Of a DNA stretch of 64,000 nt, positions 46,000 through 55,135 are shown one piece after another. Origin of the DNA: Azoarcus sp. L1K30 (GTDB lineage: Bacteria > Pseudomonadota > Gammaproteobacteria > Burkholderiales > Rhodocyclaceae); contig NZ_JAGRRD010000001.1 in the NCBI RefSeq assembly GCF_018122735.1, positions 2,187,262 through 2,251,261 on the forward strand, read 5' to 3'. Positions within the stretch are counted from its first letter, which is position 1. Every line of letters begins with the position of its first letter. Position numbers and translations under genes: made by a program. The notes beneath the pieces were generated by a model that saw only the letters and a program-made list of their open reading frames with translations, did not search any database and had not been told where the DNA came from.

Positions 46000-47013
46000 T
46001 CAGCGCTCCGGCACACCGGCCCCGAGCCAGATGTCGAGGGCAAGCAGGGGCAGGTAAGCAAGTACGGTGGCAAGCGCCCCATCCACGCCACCGACTGCCA
46101 CCCAGCAGGCGATCGGCAGCAGCCACAGCAGGTTGATCGCCGCCACTGCCAGAGTCACGGGCAAGTGCCCGCCGTACTTCAGTGCCGCGCGCTGATAGGC
46201 ATGACTGCGATGCGCCTGATAGACCTTTTCGCCGCGCGCCAGGCGCCGCAGCAGCGTGAAGGTCGCATCCACCACGAATACCCCTGCCAGGATCACCCAT
46301 GCCCAGAACAGCTCGGGCGCCTGAGCTGCTGCGTGGATGGACAGCGCGCCGATGACGAGGCCGAGAAAGCCGCTGCCCGCGTCTCCCATGAAGATTCTCG
46401 CAGGCGGCAGATTCCATTGCAGAAAGCCCGCCACTGCAGCCGCCAGCAACAGCGGCAACAGGGCGGATTGCGTCTGACCGAGCACGACATGGAGCAGCGC
46501 CCCGCCGCCGCAGATACAGATCGCCTCGACGCCGGCCAGACCGTCGATGCCATCCATGAAGTTGTAGAGGTTCAGCATCCACACCAGGTAGAACGCGCCG
46601 AACACGCCCGCACCCCAGCCCGGCGCCAGCACCCATCCCGCCACCGTGATCGGCGGCATGCCACCGAGCCATGCCAGCACGCAGGCCGCGGCGGCGAAAT
46701 GCGCCAGCAGACGCCATCGCGCCGCAATATGACCGTGGTCATCCGCAAAGCCAATGGCCGCCACCAGTCCGCCACCGCAGACCAGGGACCACGATACGGC
46801 CGCATCGACGTTTCCAGCAGCCGCGGCCAGCGGCAAGGCGCCGAGAAAGCACAGGACGATGGCAACACCACCGCCGCGCGGCGTGGGCACCGAATGCGAA
46901 CTGCGCGCAGTCGGTCGATCGAGCAGATCGCGCGCAAGCGCATAGCGGCGCATCCATGCGGTCAATGCCGATGAGCACACCAGTACGAGCGGCAGCAGCC
47001 ACCACGGACTCAT
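46000..47013 (-). CDS. Polyprenyl-phosphate sugar-phosphate transferase, WecA/MraY-like
   Basis: A 337-residue integral membrane enzyme with around ten hydrophobic segments. It transfers a sugar-1-phosphate onto undecaprenyl phosphate. Conserved acidic loops are visible: GFADDHGHIAAR (DDxx motif), LYNFMDGIDGLAG and the FMGDAGSGFLG motif, plus the VPTPRGGGVAI signature. It overlaps the sugar epimerase gene by 4 bases. Together they probably make a surface-polysaccharide lipid carrier, similar to WbpV-WbpL pairs, but the sugar is unknown. Confidence 0.9.
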   Translation of the reverse strand: MSPWWLLPLVLVCSSALTAWMRRYALARDLLDRPTARSSHSVPTPRGGGVAIVLCFLGALPLAAAAGNVDAAVSWSLVCGGGLVAAIGFADDHGHIAARWRLLAHFAAAACVLAWLGGMPPITVAGWVLAPGWGAGVFGAFYLVWMLNLYNFMDGIDGLAGVEAICICGGGALLHVVLGQTQSALLPLLLAAAVAGFLQWNLPPARIFMGDAGSGFLGLVIGALSIHAAAQAPELFWAWVILAGVFVVDATFTLLRRLARGEKVYQAHRSHAYQRAALKYGGHLPVTLAVAAINLLWLLPIACWVAVGGVDGALATVLAYLPLLALDIWLGAGVPER

Positions 47014-47987
47014 TGTTCCGTCCTCCGCGCCATATCCTGGTGCGCGAGGAAATGTCTCGCTGTCGCGCGCAGGCCGGCATCCAGTGAGCAAGGCGGCGTC
47101 CACTCCAGCATCTCACGGGTTTTGGAAACGTTCACCTGCAGCGAGCCCAGCAGGCGCGCAGCCGCCGCACGCTGCCCAAGCACAGCGGCAACGTGGGCGA
47201 GCAGCGCCGGCGGAACCGCAAACAGCCGATCTCGACAGCCGACAGCAGCGCACAGTTTTCGCAACAGCACCGACGTCGACACATCCTCGTCGTCGGACAC
47301 CAGGAACACCTGATTGGCCGCCGCCGGATGGTTCATGCACAGGATGATCAGATCAACGAGATTATCCAGCCCGACCAGGCTGCGCCGATTGTCGACCGCG
47401 CCGAACGGTAGCGGGACGCCGCGTCGCACCCAGCGCAGCATGCGCTCGAAATTGGCACCGACGCCAGGGCCGTAGACCAACGGCGGACGGAGGACAACGA
47501 GCTCCATCCCCGACGCCCGGGCCATCGCCGTCAGCCGCTGCTCCGCCTCCAGCTTCGACATGCCGTACGGGCATTCGGGCGCAGGCATATCCTCCGCCCG
47601 GAACGGCCTTCCCGGCGCCGTCTGCTCGCCATTGACCTTGATCGAACTGATGAACACGAAGCGTCGCACCCCCGCCGCGGCGGCCTGCCGTGCCAGGTTC
47701 AGTGTGCCGTCGACATTCACCTTGCGGAATTCGGTCAGCGGGTCGCGTGCCGCTTCGTGCATGACATGGACCCTGGCTGCGGTGTGGACAATCGAGTCCA
47801 CGCCGGCAACGAGCTGCGTCCAGTCGGCCTCTGCATCGAGCACGGGGCCGCGCTGAAAGCGGCCCTCCGCGTCATCGGTCCGCGCCACTGCGCGCACCGC
47901 GTGGCCGCGCTGTCGCAGTTCACGCACCAAGGCTGCACCGACGAACCCGCTCGCGCCGGTAACAAGGCAAACGCCGGTCTGCATCAT
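47010..47987 (-). CDS. NAD-dependent epimerase/dehydratase
   Basis: A 325-residue SDR-type nucleotide-sugar enzyme. It has the Rossmann start TGASGFVGAALVREL, VHTAARVHVMHE, the FISSIKVNGE strand with YGMSKLEAE (YxxxK catalytic pair), and VVLRPPLVYGPGV. It is translationally coupled to the WecA-like gene downstream, so it probably prepares the sugar nucleotide used by it. Its length and motifs resemble WbpV/UDP-glucose-4-epimerase-like proteins. Substrate not known. Confidence 0.9.
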   Translation of the reverse strand: MMQTGVCLVTGASGFVGAALVRELRQRGHAVRAVARTDDAEGRFQRGPVLDAEADWTQLVAGVDSIVHTAARVHVMHEAARDPLTEFRKVNVDGTLNLARQAAAAGVRRFVFISSIKVNGEQTAPGRPFRAEDMPAPECPYGMSKLEAEQRLTAMARASGMELVVLRPPLVYGPGVGANFERMLRWVRRGVPLPFGAVDNRRSLVGLDNLVDLIILCMNHPAAANQVFLVSDDEDVSTSVLLRKLCAAVGCRDRLFAVPPALLAHVAAVLGQRAAAARLLGSLQVNVSKTREMLEWTPPCSLDAGLRATARHFLAHQDMARRTEQ

Positions 47988-48063
47988 CCGTGCATCGCCG
48001 CGCCGCCGACGCCTTGCGAAACAGCCTCGAGGCGATATTCAGCGCCAGCCAAGCTCTCCATGC

Positions 48064-50784
48064 TCAATGCGCCTCGTCCCAGTTTTCGCCTGCACCCACC
48101 TCCACCAGCAATGGCACAGCCATATCTGCCACGCTGCCCATCAGCCTTGGCAATTCCGCGCGTATCGTCTCAAGTTCGTCCGCCGGTACCTCCAGCACCA
48201 GTTCGTCATGCACTTGCAGTACCAGGCGCGACTTCAGGCCCGATGCTGCCAGCCAGGCGTGCACGGCAATCATCGACTTCTTGATCAGGTCGGCTGCTGT
48301 TCCCTGCATCGGCGCATTGATTGCCGCACGCTCTGCCGCCTGCCGGCGTCCGGCCTGGCTGGCACGAATGTCCGGCAGATGGAGACGACGGCCGAATACG
48401 GTTTCAACGTAGCCTTTGTCCCTGGCCTCCGCCTTGATGCGCTCCATGTAGTCCGCCACCCCCGGATAGCGGGCAAAGTAGCGATCGATCCAGGTTTGCG
48501 CGGCCGAACGTTCGATGCCCAGGTTCTTGGCCAGACCGTGCGCGCTCATGCCATAGATCAGGCCGAAATTGATCACCTTGGCATAGCGACGCTGCTCGCT
48601 GCTGACGTCTGCCGGCGCAACGCCGAACACTTCGGCTGCGGTGGCACGGTGTACATCCTCGCCGTGGGCAAACGCGTCGAGCAGACGGGCATCGCCCGAC
48701 AGATGCGCCATGATGCGCAGTTCGATCTGCGAGTAGTCGGCGGACACGATGAGGTGGTCGCGCGGCGCGATGAAGGCTGCCCGGATGCGTCGCCCCTCCG
48801 CAGTGCGGATCGGGATGTTCTGCAGATTGGGCTCCGAACTTGCCAGGCGCCCTGTGACTGCGGTGGCCTGCGAGAAACTGGTATGAACGCGGCCAGTGCG
48901 CGGATTGACCATGCGCGGCAGCTTGTCGGCATAGGTGCTTTTGAGCTTGGCCAGACTGCGATGCTCGAGCAGCAGCTTGGGCAAGGGGTAGTCCTCGGCA
49001 AGCTGGGTGAGCACGTCTTCGTCGGTCGACGGCTGGCCAGTGGCAGTCTTCTTCACCACCGGCAGGCCAAGCTTGCCGAACAGGATTTCGCCCAGTTGTT
49101 TGGGTGAGCCGAGGTTGAAGGGTTGCCCGGCAAGGTCGTGCGCCTCGCCCTCGAGCACCATCAGCCGGCGACCGAGCTCCTCGCCGTGCTGGGCAAGGAG
49201 AAAGGGATCGATGAGCACGCCGGTACGCTCCATGTCGAGCAGCACAGACAGCGTGGGCAGCTCGATCTCGCGATACAGCGTGGCCAGGCGCGGCACGGAC
49301 TCGACCTGCGGCCACAGCTTGCGGTGCAGGCGAAGCGTAATGTCGGCGTCTTCCGCGGCGTACTCGATGGCACGCTCGACCGCGACCTCGTCGAAGCCGA
49401 TCTGCTTGGCGCCCTTGCCACACACGTCGGTGTACGGGATGGTGGTAAGGCCAAGGTGGCGCTTGGCCAGCGAATCCATGTCGTGCGTGCGGTCGCTCTC
49501 GATGACGTAGGACTCGAGCAGGGTGTCATGCGCAATGCCGCCGAGGCGGATGCCGTGATTGAGCAGCACATGGGCGTCGTACTTGAGATTCTGCCCGACC
49601 TTGGCGTGCGCATCGGATTCCAGCCAGGGTTTGAGCGCTTGCAATGCCGCATCCAGCGCCAACTGATCGGGCGCATCCGCGCCGCGATGGGTCAACGGCA
49701 GGTAGGCGCCCTCGCCCTTTTCGGTGGAGAAGGACATCCCCACCAGGCGCGCCGCCATCGGGTCGAGGCTGGTGGTCTCGGTATCGAAGGCGGTCAGCGC
49801 CGCCGCATCGAGCTTCGCCAGCAAGGCATCGAAGGCCCCCTGATCGAGGATGCCGACATACCCGGCACGATGCGCGTCGGGATCGGCCGGCGCTTCGTCG
49901 GAGGAGTCGGGCGCGGTGGCCGCCCCGTCGCCCCGGTCGCCGTCGCCCAGATCCTTCAACCAGCCGCGGAATTCGAAGCGCTCGTACAAAGCCTTGAGCG
50001 CCGCCTTGTCGTCTGCGCGCGCCGGCAGGTCCTCGAGTTGAAGCGGGAGTTCGACATCGGTGGCAACCGTCACCAGACGCTTGCCCAGGGGCAGAAAATC
50101 AAGATGCTTGCGCAGGTTCTCGCCAACCTTTCCACCGACCTTGTCGGCGTTGCTTATCAGGTTGTCCAGCGTACCGTATTCGCTCAGCCACTTCACCGCG
50201 GTCTTGGGACCGCACTTCTCCACGCCCGGCACGTTATCCACGGTGTCGCCGACCAATGCCAGGTAATCGATGATGCGATCCGGCGGCACGCCGAACTTGG
50301 CGGCGACACCGGCTTCGTCCAGCACCTCCTCGCTCATCGTATTCACCCAGCGCACGCCTGGCTGCACCAATTGCGTCAGATCCTTGTCGCCGGTCGAGAT
50401 CACCACGTCCCAGCCACGTTCGACAGCCATCCGTGTCAAGGTGCCGATGACATCGTCGGCCTCGACCCCCTCGATCGACAGCAGCGGCCAGCCTTCCGCC
50501 TGCACCGCTTCATGCAGCGGTTCGATCTGGGCACGCAGGTCGTCTGGCATCGGCGGGCGGTGCGACTTGTATTCCGGATACCAGTCATCACGAAAGGTCT
50601 TGCCCTTGGCATCGAATACGCAGGCGCGGTATTCCGCCTTGTAGTCGCTCTCGAGCCGACGTAGCATCGACAACACGCCACGAATGGCGCCAGTCGGCTC
50701 CCCGCTCGAATTGCGCAGGTCGGGAAGGGCGTGGAAGGCACGATAGAGATAGCTGGAGCCATCGACGAGCAGCAGGGTGGGCAT
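48064..50784 (-). CDS. polA: DNA polymerase I
   Basis: PolA fills gaps and removes RNA primers in repair and replication. The 906-residue protein has an N-terminal 5'-3' exonuclease domain (starting LLLVDGSSYLYRAFHALP), a 3'-5' exonuclease domain with an apparently intact AFDTETTSLDPM metal motif, and the polymerase domain with motif A SADYSQIELR, motif B KVINFGLIYG and motif C VHDELVLEV. All three activities look intact. The start at 50784 fits the family. It is divergent from the LOG-family gene and lies 77 bp before the epimerase gene on the same strand. Confidence 0.98.
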   Translation of the reverse strand: MPTLLLVDGSSYLYRAFHALPDLRNSSGEPTGAIRGVLSMLRRLESDYKAEYRACVFDAKGKTFRDDWYPEYKSHRPPMPDDLRAQIEPLHEAVQAEGWPLLSIEGVEADDVIGTLTRMAVERGWDVVISTGDKDLTQLVQPGVRWVNTMSEEVLDEAGVAAKFGVPPDRIIDYLALVGDTVDNVPGVEKCGPKTAVKWLSEYGTLDNLISNADKVGGKVGENLRKHLDFLPLGKRLVTVATDVELPLQLEDLPARADDKAALKALYERFEFRGWLKDLGDGDRGDGAATAPDSSDEAPADPDAHRAGYVGILDQGAFDALLAKLDAAALTAFDTETTSLDPMAARLVGMSFSTEKGEGAYLPLTHRGADAPDQLALDAALQALKPWLESDAHAKVGQNLKYDAHVLLNHGIRLGGIAHDTLLESYVIESDRTHDMDSLAKRHLGLTTIPYTDVCGKGAKQIGFDEVAVERAIEYAAEDADITLRLHRKLWPQVESVPRLATLYREIELPTLSVLLDMERTGVLIDPFLLAQHGEELGRRLMVLEGEAHDLAGQPFNLGSPKQLGEILFGKLGLPVVKKTATGQPSTDEDVLTQLAEDYPLPKLLLEHRSLAKLKSTYADKLPRMVNPRTGRVHTSFSQATAVTGRLASSEPNLQNIPIRTAEGRRIRAAFIAPRDHLIVSADYSQIELRIMAHLSGDARLLDAFAHGEDVHRATAAEVFGVAPADVSSEQRRYAKVINFGLIYGMSAHGLAKNLGIERSAAQTWIDRYFARYPGVADYMERIKAEARDKGYVETVFGRRLHLPDIRASQAGRRQAAERAAINAPMQGTAADLIKKSMIAVHAWLAASGLKSRLVLQVHDELVLEVPADELETIRAELPRLMGSVADMAVPLLVEVGAGENWDEAH

Positions 50785-50874
50785 CCTGGAATATCCTTGG
50801 GGAAACCTCGGCCGTGCGCAGCGTTCAAACCCGCGTGAGCACACCGAACCAACTAGAAAAAGAGAAGAAACATC

Positions 50875-51600
50875 ATGACCGCAAAAGAGAAACTCTCCCG
50901 CAGTGCTCCCGAGCGCACCGCGACGCGCTTTCACGCGCGCGAGTCGTGGCGAATCTTCGGAATTATGGCAGAGTTCGTCGAAGCCACCGAACGCCTCAAC
51001 GCCATTCGACCGGCCGTCTCCATCTTCGGCAGCGCACGCATTCCGCCCGACCACAGCTATTACATCCTGACCGAGAAGATCGCCCGACTGCTGTCCGATG
51101 CCGGCTTTTCGGTGATCTCGGGTGGCGGGCCCGGCATCATGGAGGCCGCCAACAAGGGCGCCTACTTCGGCAAGAGCCCGTCGATCGGGCTCAACATTCA
51201 GCTGCCGATGGAGCAACAGGCCAACCCTTACCAGGACATCTCCCAGACCTTCCAGCACTTTTTCGCGCGCAAGTTCATGTTCGTGCGCTTTGCCAGTGCC
51301 TATGTCGTCATGCCAGGCGGTTTCGGCACGCTGGACGAACTGCTGGAGGCGATGACACTGATCCAGACGCACAAGAGCCGCAGCATTCCGATCATCCTGG
51401 TGAACGGCCCGTTCTGGAAAGGTCTGATCGACTGGTTCCGCGACCGGCTGGTCGCCGAGCGCATGATCAATCCTGCGGACCTCGATCTCATCCAGATCAT
51501 CGACGACCCCGAGGATGTCGTCGAGGCCATCTTCAAGCACTATGAAACGCGCGGTTTCATGCCGCTGCCCGAAGAACACGAATTGATGCTCAATCTTTGA
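50875..51600 (+). CDS. LOG-family protein (nucleotide 5'-monophosphate phosphoribohydrolase type)
   Basis: A 241-residue Rossmann-like protein in the LOG family, whose members release free cytokinin bases or hydrolyse nucleotide N-glycosidic bonds. The signature PGGFGTLDE is present, with the preceding SGGGPGIMEAANKGAYFG and the HFFARKFMFVRFA segment. An arginine-bearing helix lies between. The DNA-damage or metabolite role in bacteria is unsettled. It is divergent from polA and followed by the DUF2782 gene 84 bases on. A candidate -10 (TAGAAT at 51655-51660) lies between them. Confidence 0.9.
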   Translation: MTAKEKLSRSAPERTATRFHARESWRIFGIMAEFVEATERLNAIRPAVSIFGSARIPPDHSYYILTEKIARLLSDAGFSVISGGGPGIMEAANKGAYFGKSPSIGLNIQLPMEQQANPYQDISQTFQHFFARKFMFVRFASAYVVMPGGFGTLDELLEAMTLIQTHKSRSIPIILVNGPFWKGLIDWFRDRLVAERMINPADLDLIQIIDDPEDVVEAIFKHYETRGFMPLPEEHELMLNL

Positions 51601-51654
51601 CCAACGCTGCGCGGACACCGGCGCACGGCGTCCGTGACCACCCGATCCGAATGC

Positions 51655-51660
51655 TAGAAT
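51655..51660 (+). promoter_or_regulatory. Candidate -10 element of the DUF2782 gene
   Basis: TAGAAT lies 24 bases before the DUF2782 start. GTGACC 15 bases upstream is the best but weak -35. It resembles other TAnAATCC-type elements in this window. Confidence 0.35.
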
Positions 51661-51683
51661 CCGCTCCTCTGAAGGAGAACACC

Positions 51684-52007
51684 ATGCGCCGTACCCTGAT
51701 TGCCCTGTTGCTGGCCGCATCGATGCCGGCACTGGCTCAGCAAGCCCCGAAGCTCGAACCGATCCCCGAGCCGCCACCGCCACCGCCGGGCATGACCGAT
51801 ATCGAAGAGCCGCAGGTCACCATCGTCAAGCGCGGCGAGGACACCGTCTCCGAATATCGCATCCACGGCAAGCTCTACATGGTCAAGGTCACGCCACCGC
51901 ACGGCGTACCCTATTACCTGATCGACCGCGAAGGCACCGGTCAGATGGTGCGGGACGACAGCGCCCCCACGCTGTCCGTGCCGATGTGGGTCATCAAGTC
52001 CTGGTGA
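51684..52007 (+). CDS. DUF2782 family secreted protein
   Basis: A 107-residue protein with a signal peptide (RRTLIALLLAASMPALAQ, cleaved around residue 18), a polyproline stretch (PEPPPPPPG near 29-37) and a conserved beta-rich tail (VTIVKRGEDTVSEYRIHGKLYMVKV ... PMWVIKSW), which matches DUF2782. A GAAGGAG-type site precedes the ATG. It is thought to be periplasmic. The stop overlaps the start of the glycosylase gene (GTGA), so translation is coupled. Confidence 0.88.
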   Translation: MRRTLIALLLAASMPALAQQAPKLEPIPEPPPPPPGMTDIEEPQVTIVKRGEDTVSEYRIHGKLYMVKVTPPHGVPYYLIDREGTGQMVRDDSAPTLSVPMWVIKSW

Positions 52008-52543
52008 GTCTTGTCGCCCATCGCATGCTGCGCGGCTTTGCACCGGTCTATCGCAAGGATGCACGCGTGCTCCTGCTGGGCAGCATGCCCGGGCAGGCCT
52101 CGCTCGTCGCCGGCCAGTATTACGCGCATCCGCGCAACGCCTTCTGGCCGATCATGGGCGAATTGTTCGAGGCCGGCCCCGCCCTGCCCTACGCTGCGCG
52201 TCTCGAGCGCCTGCTCCACGCCGGCGTGGCGCTGTGGGACGTAATCGGAAGCTGCCAGCGCGATGGCAGCCTGGACAGTGCCATCGAATCGAACAGTATC
52301 GAGGCCAACGACCTGCAGGCCCTGTTCGAAGCCTGCCCCTGCCTGAACCACGTCTTCTTCAACGGCACTGCCGCGGAAAACGCATTCCGGCGCCATGTGG
52401 GCCTGTCGGGCACTAGCCGTCCGATGCATTTCCAGCGCCTGCCCTCGACCAGCCCTGCGCATGCCGCCCTCACCTTCAGCGCCAAGCTTGCTGCATGGCA
52501 GGCGGTACGCATGGCCGCGCACACCACTGACTGCGCGGCCTGA
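52004..52543 (+). CDS. DNA-deoxyinosine glycosylase (uracil-DNA-glycosylase superfamily)
   Basis: A 179-residue protein that likely removes hypoxanthine from DNA. It has LLLGSMPGQASLVAGQYYAHPRNAFWPIMGELF, the family motif GSMPG...S, and a C-terminal LPSTSPAHA loop typical of the superfamily. The GTG at 52004 overlaps the upstream stop by four bases, so this start is favoured over an earlier in-frame GTG at 51986. Predicted from motifs only. It adds to the many repair genes in the window. Confidence 0.88.
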   Translation: MSLVAHRMLRGFAPVYRKDARVLLLGSMPGQASLVAGQYYAHPRNAFWPIMGELFEAGPALPYAARLERLLHAGVALWDVIGSCQRDGSLDSAIESNSIEANDLQALFEACPCLNHVFFNGTAAENAFRRHVGLSGTSRPMHFQRLPSTSPAHAALTFSAKLAAWQAVRMAAHTTDCAA

Positions 52544-52569
52544 GCCCCAGTTCGCATCCCGGAGTTCCA

Positions 52570-53514
52570 ATGTCCGTGTTCACCCCCGTGTCCGAAGCCG
52601 TACTGTCGCAGTGGCTGCAGAACTATGCCATCGGCCGCCTGACCGAACTCAAGGGCATTTCCGCCGGCGTCCAGAACAGCAATTTCTTCGTCACCACCAC
52701 CCTGGGACGCTATGTGCTGACGCTGTTCGAGGGCATCGGCCGCGCCGAACTGCCTTACTACCTGCACTTGATGGCCCACCTGGCCCGCCACGGGCTGCCG
52801 GTACCGGCACCAATCGCGAACCGCGACAACGAGTATCTCGGCACCCTCGAGGACAAGCCGGCCGCGCTGGTGGTGCGCCTGTCGGGCGCGTCGGTGATGG
52901 CCCCGGACGACGCCCACTGCATGCGCGTCGGCGCCATGCTCGCCGGTCTCCATCTCGCCGGCCAGTCATATGGCCGCCGCCAACCGAATCCGCGCGGACA
53001 GGAATGGCGCCAGGCCACCGCGCTTCGCGTACTTCCCCACCTGCCAGCGATCGAACGCGAACTTCTCGAACGCGAGATGCAATATCAGGCCGGCATCGAC
53101 ACCGCATTGCTGCCAGCTGGCGCCATCCATGCGGACCTCTTCCGCGACAACGTCCTGTGGGATGGCGGCATCATCGGCGGCGTGATCGACTTCTACTTCG
53201 CCGGCCACGATACCTTGCTGTTCGATGTTGCGGTCACGCTCAACGACTGGTGCTCACACGAAGACGGCGCGCTCGATGCCGTCAGATGCCGGGCATTTCT
53301 CGATGCCTATCATGCCGAGCGCCCCTTTACCCCGCACGAGCGTGCATGCTGGCCGGCCATGCTGCGCGCGGCCGCACTGCGCTTCTGGCTGTCGCGGGCA
53401 GAAGACTTCCACCTCCCGCGCGAAGGCGAAATGGTGCTGGTCAAGAACCCCGACGAATATCGCGACATCCTGCGCCAACGAATCGCCTTCGCCCCGAGTC
53501 TGCCGGCGGTTTGA
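52570..53514 (+). CDS. thrB: Homoserine kinase, ThrB (APH-fold type)
   Basis: A 314-residue kinase of the aminoglycoside-phosphotransferase fold that phosphorylates homoserine in threonine synthesis, as in Pseudomonas and betaproteobacteria. It starts MSVFTPVSEAVLSQWLQNYAIG and has GISAGVQNSNFFVTT, HADLFRDNVLW (catalytic Asp and Asn) and GVIDFYFAGHDTLLFDVA (metal Asp). It is followed by BPSS1780 genes. The unrelated GHMP-type ThrB of E. coli is not this family. The name rests on this known split. Confidence 0.93.
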   Translation: MSVFTPVSEAVLSQWLQNYAIGRLTELKGISAGVQNSNFFVTTTLGRYVLTLFEGIGRAELPYYLHLMAHLARHGLPVPAPIANRDNEYLGTLEDKPAALVVRLSGASVMAPDDAHCMRVGAMLAGLHLAGQSYGRRQPNPRGQEWRQATALRVLPHLPAIERELLEREMQYQAGIDTALLPAGAIHADLFRDNVLWDGGIIGGVIDFYFAGHDTLLFDVAVTLNDWCSHEDGALDAVRCRAFLDAYHAERPFTPHERACWPAMLRAAALRFWLSRAEDFHLPREGEMVLVKNPDEYRDILRQRIAFAPSLPAV

Positions 53515-53582
53515 ACTCACGCCCCCAATCCGCTAGCATCGATCACACGGCGCTGCGCCGCAACGCCCCTCGGAACTCCGCC

Positions 53583-54359
53583 ATGCCAGCCCCGCACGCC
53601 AGCCATCATCGTCGCCATCCCCTGCCGCCACCGGGCACGGTCACACCTGCCCATGTGCTGCAATGGCTGACGAAAGGCTGGCAGCTGTTCCTCCTCAGTC
53701 CCGGACGCTGGGCAGTGATGACACTGATCTTCATTGTCATCATCGCCGCACTCGGTGTCGTACCCCTGATCGGCTGGGCCGCGGCACCGGTTGCCCTGCC
53801 AGTCCTGGTCGCGGGACTGGTCGCGGGCGCGGACGCCCTCAGCCGAGGCGAGGCACTGCGTGTCGACCATGTGTTCGACGGCCTGCGCCGGCACGCCGGC
53901 AACCTGCTGCTGGTCGGTGGCTTTCATCTGCTTGGCGCGCTCATCGCCGCGCTCGTTGCCGCCGCCGTCGGCGGCAGCGCGATGATGACCGGCATGATGG
54001 TGGGCACCTTCGCCGGCATGGGCATGGCAGCCGGCGGCATGATGCTGGGCGTGCTTGTCTTCTCACTGTTGTGGGGCCTGCTGATGATGGCCTTGTGCTT
54101 TGCACCCGCTCTCGTCATGCTGCAGGACGTCTCTCCGCTAGACGCCATGAAGCTGTCCGCACAGGCCTGTTTTCATAACCTGCTCACCTTCCTCGTGCTG
54201 GGCGTCATCATGTACATCCTGGCGTGGGTCGCGATGCTGCCCGCAGGGCTGGGCGTATTCGTGCTGATTCCGGTGTTCGCCGGTACGCTTCATGCCGCGT
54301 GGCGTGATACCTTCTCGCCCCTGCACGCTTTGCCGGCGCACCTTGCCCACTCCGAATAG
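53583..54359 (+). CDS. BPSS1780-type membrane protein (first copy)
   Basis: A 258-residue membrane protein with several hydrophobic segments. The N-terminal part (VTPAHVLQWLTKGWQLFLLSPGRWAVM) leads into about six membrane segments, including a long methionine- and glycine-rich stretch (SAMMTGMMVGTFAGMGMAAGGMMLG, about 137-161). The pattern is the BPSS1780 family, common in betaproteobacteria with function unknown. The second copy starts 5 bases after its stop. The two share the layout of an amphipathic start followed by membrane segments, but differ widely in sequence. Confidence 0.82.
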   Translation: MPAPHASHHRRHPLPPPGTVTPAHVLQWLTKGWQLFLLSPGRWAVMTLIFIVIIAALGVVPLIGWAAAPVALPVLVAGLVAGADALSRGEALRVDHVFDGLRRHAGNLLLVGGFHLLGALIAALVAAAVGGSAMMTGMMVGTFAGMGMAAGGMMLGVLVFSLLWGLLMMALCFAPALVMLQDVSPLDAMKLSAQACFHNLLTFLVLGVIMYILAWVAMLPAGLGVFVLIPVFAGTLHAAWRDTFSPLHALPAHLAHSE

Positions 54360-54364
54360 ACTCC

Positions 54365-55135
54365 ATGCAAGCGAATCAACTTCCCACCCAACGCGGCTGG
54401 CACTGGCTGCGCGACGGACTGCTGCTATGGCGCCGCAGCCCGGCGCTGCTCAGCTTTCTTGCTTTCGGCTATCTGCTGTCGCTGCTGGTCATCAGCATCT
54501 TCCCCTTGATCGGACAGCCGATCGCATCGCTGCTGATGCCCATCCTGTCGTTGGGCGTGCTCAATGGCTGCAGGGCAATCGATGCCGGACGCAAGGTCGG
54601 CCCCGAAGTGCTGTTTTCCGGATTCAAGCGCAATGTGCAGAGCCTGATCACCATCGGCGGCATCTATCTTGTCGGCAGCGTATTGGTCCTTGCGCTGACG
54701 GCGCTCGTGGACGGCGGCGGCCTGCTGAGCGCGATGACCGGGGGTGGCATGAGCGAGACCGCCACCAACGAAGCCTCGCTTCCGGTCGCGCTGCTGTTCG
54801 CGATCGCGCTGTCGACCCCGGTGGTCATGGCCTACTGGTTCGCGCCGGTGCTGGCAGGCTGGTGGGATCTCAATGCGCCCAAGGCGATGTTCTTCAGTTT
54901 CTATGCCTGCCTGCGCAACTGGCGCCCCTTCCTGGCCTACGCCATTGCGCTGATGGTTTTCGGCGCGCTCGTACCCGGCATCATCATCGGCGTCATCGGC
55001 CTGATCTCGCCGACGTTCGCGACCATTCTCACTGTACCCCTGCCGCTGATTCTGGTGCCCGTGATCTTCGCCAGTTTCTACACTTCGGCGCGCGACGTGT
55101 TCGGCCTGCCCGACGATGTCATCATCGGGCGCTGA
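54365..55135 (+). CDS. BPSS1780-type membrane protein (second copy)
   Basis: A 256-residue membrane protein related to the gene just upstream: GWHWLRDGLLLWRRSPALLSFLAFGYLLSLLVIS, FPLIGQPIASLLMPILSLGVLNGCRAID and a C-terminal VPVIFASFYTSARDVFG segment. Five or six hydrophobic segments are present. Its last 20 bases overlap the nadD start. The tandem pair between thrB and nadD looks like an old duplication. Function unknown. Confidence 0.85.
   Translation: MQANQLPTQRGWHWLRDGLLLWRRSPALLSFLAFGYLLSLLVISIFPLIGQPIASLLMPILSLGVLNGCRAIDAGRKVGPEVLFSGFKRNVQSLITIGGIYLVGSVLVLALTALVDGGGLLSAMTGGGMSETATNEASLPVALLFAIALSTPVVMAYWFAPVLAGWWDLNAPKAMFFSFYACLRNWRPFLAYAIALMVFGALVPGIIIGVIGLISPTFATILTVPLPLILVPVIFASFYTSARDVFGLPDDVIIGR

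Noticed and set aside
49123-50664. 513-codon open frame opposite polA
   Set aside because: Lies entirely within the well-supported polA gene and shows no domain.
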